Shown here: in pieces, positions 52,501 through 64,000 of the stretch
Numbering within the stretch: the first letter of the stretch is position 1
How the letters are laid out: each line of letters starts with the position of its first letter
Origin: Tyto alba
Lineage: Eukaryota > Chordata > Aves > Strigiformes > Tytonidae
Assembly (NCBI RefSeq): GCF_018691265.1
Contig: NW_024881301.1
Coordinates: forward strand, 11,979,752-12,043,751
DNA: 64,000 nucleotides
Direction: 5' to 3'
Notes under the pieces: generated by a model
The model's database searches: none
Told to the model about the DNA's origin: nothing
The model's input: only the letters and a program-made list of their open reading frames with translations
Translations under genes and position numbers: made by a program

Positions 52501-55007
52501 AGCTGGATTTTTTGCTACCCTTTATTGTAGCAACAGCAGCTGCCATTTTTCTATTCCATAGCATTAAACCAACCCATAATTTTGCAGCAAATTCTGCCAG
52601 AAATGTGCATGTGAATACTGATACTCTATACTGAACCAGGCCTCTAAATCTTTTTTTTTTTATTTATTTATTTCTAGGCAGCATGTAGAATGCTAAAGGA
52701 AATGGCATTTTCATGTTGACATGGAACAATAACTGTACAAAATCACATTCTTGTGACATTTTCAGGTGGCAAATGACATAATGAGGAGTGAGAAGGATGA
52801 GTAGTTCCCAAGTAAATAACAGCACAACCATAAGGAAAGCAAAGAGCACTGTACTATAATCCTTTCAGTGATTCTGCAGTTGAAAATGATGTTAATTTTC
52901 AGAAAATGCATTTTTCATATCATTATTTAGTTATACATGATAATAAGGTTAAAAGTGTGATAGATGAATCAGCTTCCAGAAGTTAAGTTGATGTAGCAGT
53001 ATAAAAGGTTGCATTTCTGGAACAAATGCCATTGAGGATTTTAAAAAGAATGACGTTTCACAAAGAACATCAGAGACAAAGCTAGAAGCAGTGTTCTGTA
53101 TCTCAGTCTGCTATTCACATAAAAAAAATGTTTGAGCCAAACGTGTCCCTCAGCCTTCAGCTGTTCATTTTTAATGTATGTGTGGCTTGCACATGCTGCA
53201 GTTCTTATGTTCAATGCTCAATCTTCATCCAAATATAAGAGCATTGACTCCAGGGACAGAGAATTCTTGACTATCAGTACTGTACCTCACTATTATTTAT
53301 GAAGGTTCTTCCGTTTTCCTCCATTCAAGTAGATGCAGCACTATTTCAGGCAGCTAATGATTACTCTCACATACGCAATTATGCCAAACAGATCTAAGAT
53401 AAACAAATCAGTACTGCAAATGAACCTTGCATTCAGCCAGCTCTTCAGTAGGTTACTTTTAGCAAAGAAACTGACCATCTTTCTAAGGAAACATGTTAAA
53501 TTGCAGAAAAGCTGAATCCAGCTAAAACAAGTTATTAAGAAAAGCAGCCTACCGTGGCAATTTTGTAGTACTGGTTTGTTTTGACATCAACTATTTTTCT
53601 CTCAATAACTGTCAGTGAATTCATGTTCACCTGGTATTTACTCTCATTATACAGTTGGCAGTTAAAAGGCTATTTCTAATGTCAGGTGGCCATATCTCAT
53701 CTACCAGCTATACTTAGTCCTTATTCCTTATCCTTTTTGTTTGCTAAACACTTCACTTTACTTTGCGGACGTTTACAGTACTTTGTGATATGGTAAGGTT
53801 GACATCTTTTCACGGAGATTATTTTTTTGTGTTGCTTGAAAAAAAGTTAATTGTTTTAAGACCAGTTGCATAAATGGTATTTTCACATCAAATATATTTG
53901 TATTTTTATATCAGCCAGGTGGAAACTGAATTTTTAATGCAGTATTTTATTGTGGGGTTGAATGTCAGCAGGTATATAACAAAAAGAAGAGAACTCCAAA
54001 ATAAATCAATTACAGTGTTTAATAAACATATATTACCACAATCAACACCTGTCCTATTAGCAAGTAACAAAGCAAAGAGTAGAATGCTTTTTATCTGTTC
54101 TGTTATGAACTACAAGGGCATAATAGGATGGGAAAAATACACACAAACTGCTTTATGAACAGGAACTCCTTGACTTGTCTAAAACAACAATGGTTATTTA
54201 CTAGGCCTTGTTTATTTGCTGTAATTGTGGCAGAGGAGTTGTATCTTGCCTACTCAGTCTGAAAATAGCATAGGCAAGAAGGACTGCTACAGCTGATACC
54301 TACCCGACTTTTCCATCTGGTGAGGTATCAATGTGGAACTCCAGTCCACAGCAAAATCTTTGGGTACTTTATTTAAAATGTTTATTTTGTGGAAATAAGA
54401 CTCTTCCTACACTCTGCTGTGTTAATGGCATGCACTTACAGTGCTGCAGTGCAGAAGGTGACCATAATCAAATTTCGTTATCTCATTTATAATATTTGAG
54501 CAACAAAGGATTCCAGGCTAGTCATGCTGTTACTTCAAGTCGACATTTCATTTTGACATAGGTGCTAAAAGGAAGAGTCAATTTATTTCTTTCTGCCAAG
54601 TCTTTGTCTTTGTCTTGCATGTATTTGAGTGTAGTATCAAGCCAGGTAGACAAAGATCCCATTTTTGAAGTAAAAAAAAAAAGTAATTCCATAGTAGAAT
54701 TCTCACTTGTTTTTGACTACATTAAAAATATTTGTCTTGAGAACAATCAGAATAAGAGGGAGTTTCTTAGTAGGGTATTTGTAGTTAATAGAAAGGCAAG
54801 TGGAATTTTTTTTCTGAGTATTTTTCTCCCCCCAGGACTGAGGTACCAGCTATGTACAATTTTCTACCATATATCTAGGCCTCTGGAGAGGAACAGTGAA
54901 ACTCCTGATAAGCCTTTTTATAATTCTTCATTTAATTTTAACCGTTTCTTTGATGAGTTTGAGCTATTCCTGATGTCAAAGGTATCAGTAGGTAAGCAGA
55001 TAAAGAC

Positions 55008-55070
55008 TTACAGAATAATTTAGGTTGGAAGGGTCCTTGTGCATCTGGCCTGATGACACCCATCCCCCCT
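55008..55070 (-). mobile_element. CR1 LINE 3' terminal scrap
   Basis: TTACAGAATAATTTAGGTTG then GAAGGGTCCTTGTGCATCTG and a later CCATCCCCCC correspond to the reversed CR1 tail (ACAGAATGGTTTAGGTTGGA, AGGGACCTT..., CCAACCCCCCTG). Only about 60 bp are recognisable, and the match fades on both sides. Confidence 0.5.
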
Positions 55071-56546
55071 ATCATATCATCATATTGAAGTCAGTGAGTC
55101 TGTTCTAGCAAAATGTCCTGTATACTCAGAAATGTCTTTGATAGATTAATCACAGGCATTTAGAATCTGGCACAGTGAATTATGAAGAAAAAAGGTAGGA
55201 GCAGCTGTGATACATATTTTGTAAGCAGAACATCCTAAGATATTTAGAAATTAAAAAAGCAGGAAATAACTTCATCGACATTTTTTCGTTCTGAATGACC
55301 TTCCAGATATTTGAATTGCTTTTCAGATATCTGAATTTTTTGAAGCTTATCCCTCATAAACAGTACCTTCAACGTTTACTTTTTCTGTTTAGTTTATTAG
55401 ATGGTGATCTGTGTCATCAGTTTACATCTGAGATACATGAAGCTTTTTCACTAAATGAAATGTGAAAAATCTGTGAGTTGCATTGTAATTATGCAGCAAT
55501 CCCTTTGTATGTGTTCAAGGAAGCTCTTGTGAAAGTGTGCTGTAAAGAATGTGTTTGGATTCCCACACTTCTGGGCTGGCCGTATACTGAGTCAGTGCTC
55601 TCCTCCAGAATAAACCACACTGACATGTAAGCTGATTTGAAGGAGCATGAAGTATGGGTCCCCAGACTCAGATCATTCCATGTTTACTTTCCATGAAAAG
55701 CAGGTCATGAAGGGTGTAACGAATTAGACTGATGCAATGTGGTATATTTTCAAGGTATGCACAAGGAGTTGGGACCCGAAAACTGTTTCCATGTCTCCTC
55801 TTTTATGTGTAGTTGGTATCAGCTCTAGATGGAAGTGCCTGATAGATACTGTATGGGCATCTAGTGTTAAACTAGAGTAAGGACAAGATGAAACTTTCCA
55901 GCTCTACATTGCATCAGACCCTCTGACACTGGCAATTTTATCTCCTGGCTAGTTGGGCTGCCTAAATGTTTCTGGAAACGCTGAGCATTATTGTTCCCAA
56001 CACAGCAAGTGCACTGCATCACAGTTAGTATGTGCATGCAAAGCAAACTGTGATTGGCCTATTCATTGTCAAACCTACTGAATATTGTTGGATAGATCTT
56101 GGGGCCTGTGGGCCTGGAAACTCGTCAAGTGGGTCTGCACTGAAAGCCAGGCTGAATGCTGACTTTACAGTGACCCACTCCCAAAGCAGATACGTTGTGC
56201 CCAGAAGCTGTCTCTCTGAATCAGAAAATAGTGAAAATCATTTTACCTGAATTAATGGAGCAGGAAAAATCTATTGTATCTATGTATTAAAATGTATTAA
56301 GAACATTGTATCAAAATTATATCAATCATAATCAAACATCCCAGACTCGTAAATTTTGTTCCTAATCCACCCTTGATTTGACACTGTTGCCCATCTTCTC
56401 AATATTTGTTACACCCACAGTAAAATTGGAAACTAATATTAGGCAGTACCGATCCCATAATCAACATTAGAAATCACACAAGTCAGCCATGGCAGACAGG
56501 ATGGTTTTATTGTTTGTTTATTTTAGAGCATAATAAACATTTAAGT

Positions 56547-56576
56547 AGTGTGTGTATATATATATATAAATATATC
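56547..56576. repeat. (GT)n(AT)n compound microsatellite
   Basis: A GTGTGTGT stretch runs into seven TA units and ATATAT. It is an ordinary and probably polymorphic repeat. Confidence 0.9.
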
Positions 56577-59500
56577 TATTGGCATGCTTTCCTTCAGTGT
56601 TTAACTACATAACACCAGCACAGAGAAATAAATTCAAGGTGTTCCATTCTTGCCTCCTGACTTGCTGCATGCTAAATGAGCAACACGTGTACATGATGTG
56701 TTGAATTCCATATGTCTTGAGAAAAGATTGTACAGAAAATAAATCCTTGTCTATACATTCCATTTTTTAAACTTTATAATAATAGACTTAATCTGAAACT
56801 AGAGATAGAATTTTGAACCAGCCATTTGTGGCAACTGATAATAATGTGACCATATTATTTCTTGTTAAGCCTGAAAGTGCTACTGGCCATTGCTCTGAAA
56901 CCTTTGTTTTTATTTGTAGATGAAAATTACACTCAAAGGTGCTCTAGGGCATATTTTACTCTGCGTTGGATGTTGATACGCTCATAAATGTGTAATCTAC
57001 ATTGTGAGCTAGTAATATGTTAATGCCGAGTTCATAAGATTAATCGGACCACATGCTGTCTTGTGATTCTGCTAATACAGTTTTGAGTAGCATCAGCATT
57101 TTCATGCTTTTAATTTGCAAATGACCCTTGCGTGGCAGTACATTATGTAAGCAGACATCTTACAAGATGTTTTCAGGGTCCATCATCCAGACTGTGTTGC
57201 AGATTTCCTGCCTCTGCAGTTTGCCCCCAGTTGCTACAAACTTACTAAAGACCAATGTGCACTGACCTTTAAAAATTGAAGTATTTTAAATAAAATACGT
57301 AACTCAAGTAAATTTTTAAGTAAACAATCTATTAAGGGATATTTTTGACCATCTCTTTAATTACACATATAAGAACCCATTTTACATTTTATGTCTGAGC
57401 CCCCAGATGTCAAAATCCAGTACTTGATATTTTGTTCAACATTAAATTGCAGAATCCAGAAAAGATAGCTGCTTGCTATTGCAGTTGGTGTAAAGGGCTG
57501 GAAAAAAAAAAAAAAAAAGTTGATAAAATAAGGTATCTTGTGTACATATTAGCTATTTAAAATATGGACTGTGTAACTTTACTGGGAAGAAAAGGCATCA
57601 TAGGAGAAATTTCATTTCATTTGGGTTTTTTATTTTTTGAAAGTCTCAAAATCCAATTAAACTTCATAAATTTCCCCAAAATGACTTTAAGACAGACTTC
57701 AGGTTAAAAATTAATATACTTTAAACATGGGAGAACCTCATTAGAATGTTGCTATTAAAGATAAAATAAAACTGCAAAGACCAGAATCACTAGTACACTT
57801 CAACTACTTAGGGATACTTTGGAGATTCAAATCATCCATTAACTGGACTTGACTATCTAATTAAGTCAATTTTATGTCTGTTTTACACTGTTAAAGCAGA
57901 AAAATATGGCTGGAATATATTGATCCAAATGTTTTAAGTGAGATATCTTAGAGATAAAGCTTTTACTAGCAACCTTAGCTGTGATTCTCTTTGTCCACTG
58001 CAGAGGCAATGGGAATACAAGTCTGTTCTGTTTCTAATATTCTCCCAGTCTACTCCATAGGAGTAAGAGGAGAACTTTCTCCTTGATTCCTGGAAAAAAA
58101 TAGCCCTTAGTCATGAAAGGCCTAAATCGCATCTTTGTACACATCCCAAATCCACTTTAGCCCTTCAGTGCAGGCACAACACTGAAAGTAGAACCAAACA
58201 CCAAGGATTCAGCTTTAGTAAGCACATTTTTTAGCTTCCCTCTGTTCCTTTACAGCTAGGTTCAGTTTTGGGTTTCCATTTTACAGTATTACTAAATCAC
58301 CAAACTTCCTTCACTCACTAACTTGGGCAGCAGCGTTGCAAGAGAGCTGAGGGTGCATAACTCTCACTGAAAGTCAGGGGTGATTGTAAATCTGCAATTC
58401 TCAGTCTTATGCACTTAATGAGGGGGAAAGATTTTTTTTTTTTAAATAGTAATACACTAAATCACATTCTGATATGATCCACTATGGTCTGTTCTAAGAG
58501 TAGAGACCCTTGTCCTGACCTTTTGGGCAAGCCATTGGTGAGTTGCAGCGGTACATAACACGTCCAGTGATGTACCATGTTAAAGTACTTCCTTATGCAG
58601 CAAACTGACATTAATTCAAACATTACATGTGATCAGCATTGCTCAACTCATACCTTGTTTATGTCTGCTACTGTCTGTAGCACTGCATGTCTGTCTACAA
58701 ATCAGCCACGTTACTGCTGAAATCTGTCACAGAGGGTTGTACTTACTAAGTTCTTAGTACAAATCTTCTGTTTGGAATAAATCAGACAATGCAAGTAACA
58801 GGGCAGAACTGTAGGTGGCATCTGCCCTTGCTTCATAAAGATACTCCACTTAATCAAGATGAGCAGCTCCATTTAACCCAAACACTCTCCACTTAATTTT
58901 TAGTTTTAATTTTGTTCAGCTGTAAAATTTGTTGACAATGAGTGAAGTCTAAATCACAAGCTAAAGGTTTAACATGTTATCTGTACTCTACCTTCTATGT
59001 ATTTTTATTGATTGTGTTTGTATTAGTTATGTAGTAGCAAGGTTTGGCCCATCTTGGGTGTTTTTTTCCTAACTGATCTGTCAAAAAAATGACTTGTAAG
59101 AGTGTAAAAAACTTATTTAAAATACCAGATTTGCATGGGTGCTTAATAGTCAAATAATAATCACCATACTGATTCCAACAGATAAACATACAATTTATCC
59201 AGCCACAAAAATTTTGTATACAGAAAATTGCACCTTCCATCTCAATATGGACATCTTACTTTTCCAAGTTGCGTAAATCAATACAAAGCCATGTGCACAA
59301 TGTCATGCATGACAATTTTGCCTCTGTTGTTTTGATTATCACAGCACATGAGTTTCTAAGAATGTAGGTTACTCAGACTAGAAGGCTTATCAAATCCAAT
59401 CACTTTCTCAATATTATTATCATAAAATTACTTTCACAAATATATACTTACTTTAAAGCTCCCTTTGTTTTCAAGGTTGGTCCATGTATTGACTAATTTG

Positions 59501-59779
59501 TTCCATATTTGAATACTTCCAGCACATACAGTTTATAGACAATTTTTCCTATGCTAGCATTGGCCTCTGATTTATGTGGTTCTTTTTATGTCCAAGCTAT
59601 TAGTTGTCAAAGGCAGACATATAGTTCTTCTAGCTAGAGGTGGTCTTCACGTGTCCAAACACATATCTGTATGTGTCCTATGTGTAACTCATCCTCATTT
59701 GTGCTTTTTGAAAATTCTCCTGTTAAATAAGGTCTCCATTCTAGATAACCCAGATGCCCTTCTTTGTATCTGATCCAAT

Positions 59780-60080
59780 TTGAGGTTTGTTGTTGTTTGT
59801 TTTTATTTTTTTTTAACAATCTGGAAGAGTCCAGATGAGGTCTTGCCACTGTCTTGCACTGGCATTAATACTTCTCTATGTCTGGAAGTGTCTGTCCTGT
59901 TACATCCTAGAACTGGATTTTCCTTATTTAAGACTGCATCATACTGATGGCTTATAATAATATTGTGTTAAATAATACACCCAGGTCTTTCTCCTCCTCT
60001 ATCATTTCCATTTAATGTGCTCTCAACTTTTACCAGAAATTCTTGGTATTAGGAGTAAGTTGTAACTTTGTACCAAAACA
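59780..60080 (-). mobile_element. Ancient CR1 LINE relic, RT C-terminal region
   Basis: On the plus strand the text reads like the reverse complement of the older sauropsid CR1 RT end. The recognisable pieces are GAGGTCTTGCCACTGTCTTG, CACTGGCATTAATACTTCTC, CTGTCCTGTTACATCCTAGA, AATACACCCAGGTCTTTCTC, CTCCTCTATCATTTCC and CAGAAATTCTTGGTATTAGG. These correspond in the CR1 sense to the part reading roughly ...NKNFCYKLG..., EEEKDLGVLVD and the following AAKKANAILGC. No open frame survives. A T-rich tract at 59791-59816 interrupts the start. The element lies less than 1 kb from another CR1 relic in the opposite orientation. Confidence 0.7.
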
Positions 60081-60599
60081 TAGGACTTAGAATAGGAAGA
60101 AATGATTATTTTCCAGTTGAGTCCCAAGGCTGTGTTAAAATTTCTGGCTCAGCCAAAATCTTTTTGCATGTCCTGGGACACATCAGGCTTTCTGTGTCTT
60201 TCTGGAACAGAATAATGTGGTTTTTTACATCAGAGCATCAGTGGAAATATATTTTCTTTGCTTCTTAACAGTACTGAGATGGAGGGATGACTGAAACCAC
60301 AAAATCAACACAATTAGTATTCTTCAAAAATAATTTCCTTTAGTGAGTTATTACATAACTCACCAAGCAAATCATCAAAGGTGGAAGTATAATCATTTGA
60401 GCCATTTGACATAATATCTGTTCTCTGTTCATGATTTACCCTTCTTATGCTGTTTCTTCCTGGTGTCCATGCTGAAGGGGGTTTCTTGAACTAAGACTAT
60501 GTTTCTGTCTTATGATCGTAGTTAACATGGGGATAAATGCCTGTCAGGAAGAATGACTGACATGAATAAAGTTATAGAAATGGAAATTACCCCTGTAGG
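60081..60599 (+). other. PTPRM: Intronic spacer between two CR1 relics
   Basis: Nothing recognisable is present. It is AT-rich, with one open frame of about 66 codons (60068-60268) that has no family resemblance. The join to the following CR1 relic is not sharp, and the relic may begin somewhat earlier than 60600. Confidence 0.6.
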
Positions 60600-61430
60600 G
60601 GGGAAGCAAAACTCAAAACTCACGATACACCCAAGCTGGAGGAAGCAAATGATGCACCTTCTCAAATTCTGAAAGAACTGTCAGATGAAATGACAAGTCC
60701 ACTAGAACAATCTTTAATAGAGCTATTGAGTCAGAGTGGTTCTGTATGACCGGAGAATACTGAATGTAGTGCCCTTCTTGAAAAAAAAAAAAAAAAAAAC
60801 CAAAAACCTACATGGGCAAATATTGTCTCAGATAATCTTTTATTCACGGCTTTAGAACATTTTTTTAAGAAAATAATTTGGAACCGAGATTAAATGTAAA
60901 TAGGATCACATAAAAATAGATTTGCCAAGGTAGGACATGCCAATTTAATAGGATATTTTTGTGTAATAAGATAAATGATCTTCTACACAGCAGGAATGTA
61001 GTTGGTCTGTCTGCCTGTAATTCAGTAAGACAGCAGGTGCAGTGCCACTGGGATGTGTATTAGTTAAAATAGCCAAGATGGCAATCATTACAGAAATTGT
61101 AGGACACATAGGAAAGTGATCAAGGGAGAGATGACAATTGTTGGTTATATTAGTAGCAAAACCTCCTTTTTGACACAGGAGCTTGTTGTGTCAATATTTT
61201 GTGATTTGCCATTGTGTCAATCTTTTCTGACTTGCCATTACTCACCATGTCACAAAAAAATGGAAGTGTACTAATGAAGTTTACCGATGAGTTAGTAAGC
61301 ATTATAAATGTATTGGAGTACTGGGAAGTGAGAATAAACTGAGGACCTTTAGGACAAAAGCACTGGAGAGGGGATGGTGGAGTTTAATAGTGGAAAGTAC
61401 ATGATCTTACCATCACTGCCTTTTAGCAAC
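60600..61430 (+). mobile_element. Ancient CR1 LINE relic, internal reverse transcriptase region
   Basis: Plus-strand phrases follow the order of an old CR1 ORF2: GACCGGAGAATACTGAATGT and AGTGCCCTTCTTGAAAAA, then AGAACATTTTTTTAAGAAAA with AGATTTGCCAAGGTAGGACA and TGCCAATTTAATAGG. These are followed by TTCAGTAAGACAGCAGGTGC, AGTGCCACTGGGATG and TTAGTTAAAATAGCCAAGAT, then GGGAGAGATGACAATTGTTG, CTAATGAAGTTTACCGATGA and GAGTTTAATAGTGGAAAGTA. In CR1 these fall along the palm region from the DWR motif through the FADD-like motif (here FTDE-like) to the FNSGKC-like segment. Stops and indels break every frame. It contains an A19 run (60781-60799) and a 26-bp tandem duplication (61186-61238). Confidence 0.72.
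61186..61238. repeat. 26-bp imperfect tandem duplication
   Basis: A 27-nt segment starting TTGTGTCAAT and ending TTTGCCAT (61186-61212) is followed at a 26-bp period by a copy starting TTGTGTCAATC and ending CTTGCCAT (61212-61238). They differ at three positions. It lies inside the CR1 relic. Confidence 0.8.
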
Positions 61431-64000
61431 ACATAGTATGCATATTAATTGCTAGCTAGGCGACCAAGAAGTGGCATGGTATGCTGGTTGGCAGTGTTGT
61501 CCTTTGATCCCTAGGTTCTCGGGGGCTATAATCACTGTTCATGCAGCCCTGGGTCCTTAGGCAGACAAGAAGATTTCACAGTGGTGAGAAGAATAAGGCA
61601 TAACTGGTTCATTCAAGCACATTGCACTGATTCCATCTTTGTTAATTTAACTGACATGCAGTCTTCCTCCAGATAGTCTCTTCTGTTTCTCCTGGCTATA
61701 CATACAATCTTGTGCTAATCTAAAGCTATGTAAAAGGTAGATATTTTGACAGCAGAAAATAATCGTGCATCTCTGTGTGTGCTTTGCAGTATTTAGATTA
61801 CTCCTTTGAACTGCCTGAAGTCATTACAACACAGTGCAAGCAGGAATAGAATAGATCCCTGAGTGGTACAGTGTATGTGCTGAAAACACGTTGTGCGATC
61901 AAAATACCTTCGCATTAAAGCAGCAGAGGTTTCTGCTGGCATTGTTGATGTGATAAATAAGTGGCTAATTAAATATTCCAAATTACGTAGAGCATGCCGT
62001 TAATGGCTGAAAGGCAGTCCTTCCATGTTGAGTTCCTTGCAGACTGTTAAAAATCATGCTTTCAAGCCCAACCTTCATTATATATCTACGAGTGATTTAT
62101 TCTTTCATGGCTTATGTCTATGAATTTGTTCTTAATAAACATACTGTCATGAAAATAGGAAAAAAAAGACACAGGAATTCTAGTGGCTGGTATTGAAGTT
62201 GAAAGTATCCTCCTCAGATTATTTTGCAATCATCTCTTTAGAATAGAGGCACTCTTACAAGATAGAATAAAAGAGGGGGAAAAAAACCTTCAAAAATCTT
62301 CAAACAGTCTCTCTACTTATTTAAACTGCCATTGCTATTTTTGTAGGAACAGAACACAGACAAATGCTATCACTGTGTTGTGGATGCCTAAGAAAGACTA
62401 TAGTGAACTCATTTGTATTGCTTTAGTGTCAGTTAATATTTATTCTAGAAACACAGATTACAGCCTTAATTATCACATTTTTTCTCCCTCTCAGGGTGTG
62501 TATAACTGTTGTTGTTAGTACCCACTTCCTCCTGCTCTTCCCAGAGGTTTATCAATAGCTCTTTACCTAAATGTGACATTTTTTGATTGGTAGTCACTCA
62601 CTACACTTTGGGATATGTTTTATCCCTTCTTTGTGTGTGCTGAATAGCTTGGTGGGGTGAATTGAATCTTGACATTTTGAAGTGAAATAGGCTTGTTTTC
62701 TTTTTCAAATCCCTGAAGTTGTTTAGTGAAATGCTGCAGTCTAGGCGTTTTTTTTTTTTTTTTTTTTTATTGATATATAAATAGAAAGAAGATTAGTTTT
62801 GAAAGCACAATGGCTGCTTACAGACTACAAAACGGTGGAAAGAAGGGATGAGCATACCTTGATGTCAGTAACAGTTTTCTGGGGTGGGGGCTGGAGGGGA
62901 CAAGGGGAGAAAGGAGGGAGACGGAGATTCAGAGATGAAAGGAGATGTCTCTCAGCCTAGTATCTGCACTGGTGAAGAGTACTGAATGAAAGAAGGTGTT
63001 GTGGTAAGAAAGGTCAGTCTTCTGTAGTTCACTTAAAACTTGTCTAAAGCTGTATTTGCACCCAATTCAGAACAGTGATTGGATTGGAAGTTCCATATCT
63101 ATACGTCATCTTCAACCAGTTATTCCATGTATGCTGATTTATTCTTTTCAACATTGTTTCATCCTAAATTATTTTCATTCCTTTGAATTCTCTCAGTTCT
63201 TTGTGACCTGTAATGCTCAGGTCTAGTAATGGAGATAGCCACAGTATTTAAAAAGATTATATGAAAACATCAAAAGATATCTAATTTCCAAGGGGGCTTC
63301 TACCTGTATTGCTTGTAACTTCACTACTGCTGCTTTTATGGAGTGGTTTCTCTGTTGTTATTGACCCAAATATTGCCCAGTTAAATGATTACAGTTTATT
63401 GAATTTGCATGTCAATTAGATAAGCATTCTAGCCAAGAGAGTGAAATACGAGTGCTCTCAAATTCTGAGAGTGTTGTAGAATTCAGAAAACTGAGATACA
63501 GTATCCATTAAAAACTGAAACATAATACAGCCCTATATACCAAACCATCACAGTCATAGTCATTTGTCAAGGAAATACATTTTGGTGCTATATGAAACAG
63601 GCAAAATTAAATTTTTCAGCACAACAGGTCTATACTGTTCAATTAGCTTTATCTACCTAATGATTCATCCATCACAGACATATAAAGATTTACACAGTGT
63701 ATACAGAACCTAAACACAGCACACATGAATAGGACTTTACTAGCAAGAGCTTTTTTGCAAATTTTCCAGCTTTCAACTAGCTGCTAGGCACCTTAAAAAA
63801 CTACAAAATCCCAGGAACCATAGAAACACCTAGAGATAAAAGAAAAATGTGTTTGCACTAGAAGAGGCCTCTGATGAAAAACTTTACCTGTGTCACTCTG
63901 TACAGCAAATCTGTCCAATCCAATCAGCACAGCATCAATTCACACCCATCTCAGGATAAATCAGTGAATGGATATACAGTACAACTGCACATTCACAACG
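61431..64000 (+). other. PTPRM: PTPRM intron, end of window
   Basis: No exon was recognised. It holds T21 at 62748-62768, a G-rich quadruplex-type tract at 62881-62930, and otherwise AT-rich sequence. An open frame at 62183-62518 has no recognisable domain and is taken as chance. Confidence 0.75.
62881..62907 (+). repeat. Putative G-quadruplex tract
   Basis: Four G runs (62881-62884, 62886-62890, 62896-62899 and 62904-62907) are separated by loops of 1, 5 and 4 bases, which fits the canonical four-run pattern. A purine-rich stretch continues to about 62930. The tract is on the PTPRM sense strand, so the pre-mRNA could fold the same way. Confidence 0.7.

Larger units (their letters stand above)
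43961..59779 (+). other. PTPRM: PTPRM intron after the transmembrane exon, second part
   Basis: No exon or RNA gene was recognised. It holds a pyrimidine-rich tract with C13 (44577-44748), a 20-nt direct repeat at 45.05-45.13 kb, an ancient-repeat scrap at 46485-46530, a GC-richer stretch at about 51.06-52.01 kb of unknown origin, a CR1 scrap at 55.01-55.07 kb, a GT/TA repeat at 56547-56576 and A17 at 57502-57518. The longest open frame (54562-55023) is AT-rich, lysine/phenylalanine-heavy and resembles nothing known to me, so I treat it as chance. Confidence 0.8.

Noticed and set aside
54562..55023. Longest non-exonic open frame (153 codons, +)
   Set aside because: It has AT-rich codons, is rich in Phe, Lys and Asn, and shows no recognisable domain or splice-site support. 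A frame this long is expected by chance over six frames of 64 kb. Its end also overlaps the start of a CR1 scrap.
59634..59779. Extension of the minus-strand CR1 relic toward lower coordinates
   Set aside because: The translated sequence there does not follow the CR1 protein, and I could not match it to the CR1 tail, so the relic was ended near 59780.
1..64000. CRISPR arrays, operons, tRNA or rRNA genes, or phage-like modules
   Set aside because: No regularly spaced repeats, compact gene strings, tRNA A/B box and cloverleaf patterns or rRNA motifs were seen. The spliced PTPRM exons and CR1 elements identify vertebrate intronic DNA.

Overview
This is vertebrate nuclear DNA, almost certainly from a bird. 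It is AT-rich and gene-sparse, with no bacterial or phage gene organisation. The only protein-coding content I can support is three exons of one plus-strand gene, the class R2B receptor tyrosine phosphatase PTPRM (RPTP-mu). The bird call rests on an intact amniote PTPRM reading frame with several residues unlike the mammalian protein, plus several CR1 LINE copies of the avian/sauropsid type. No Alu, L1 or other mammal-typical repeats were recognised.

Layout. 1-3556 is the end of an intron. 3557-3830 (274 bp) encodes most of the fourth fibronectin type III repeat and the membrane-proximal ectodomain. 3831-4974 is a 1.1 kb intron. 4975-5011 is a 37-bp exon of the juxtamembrane ectodomain. 5012-28062 is a 23 kb intron. 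28063-28195 (133 bp) carries the last ectodomain residues, the transmembrane helix and the KKR stop-transfer. 28196-64000 is intron with no further exon found; the next one, encoding the cytoplasmic juxtamembrane segment, must lie beyond the window. The exon phases (2 to 0, 0 to 1, 1 to 2) join without a break into one reading frame.

The introns hold old mobile-element debris. There is a well-preserved but frameshifted CR1 3' end at about 43.35-43.96 kb (+). A CR1 3' tail lies at 1.86-2.03 kb (-), with a scrap of another at 55.0 kb (-). Two ancient CR1 relics lie close together in opposite orientation at 59.78-60.08 kb (-) and 60.6-61.43 kb (+). Short tracts resemble very old amniote repeats. 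There are many homopolymer and simple repeats, including a G21 run, a C13 run inside a polypyrimidine tract, and a G-quadruplex-type tract near 62.9 kb.

I did not find a previously undescribed gene system. The most checkable observations are the consequences of alternative splicing around the transmembrane exon: skipping the 37-bp exon, or retaining any of the adjacent introns, would truncate the receptor. Others are the opposed CR1 relics with an internal 26-bp tandem duplication, a perfect 24-nt palindrome, a 20-nt direct repeat, and paired hairpins in the short intron. All family and repeat assignments come from memory of the sequences, not from a search.
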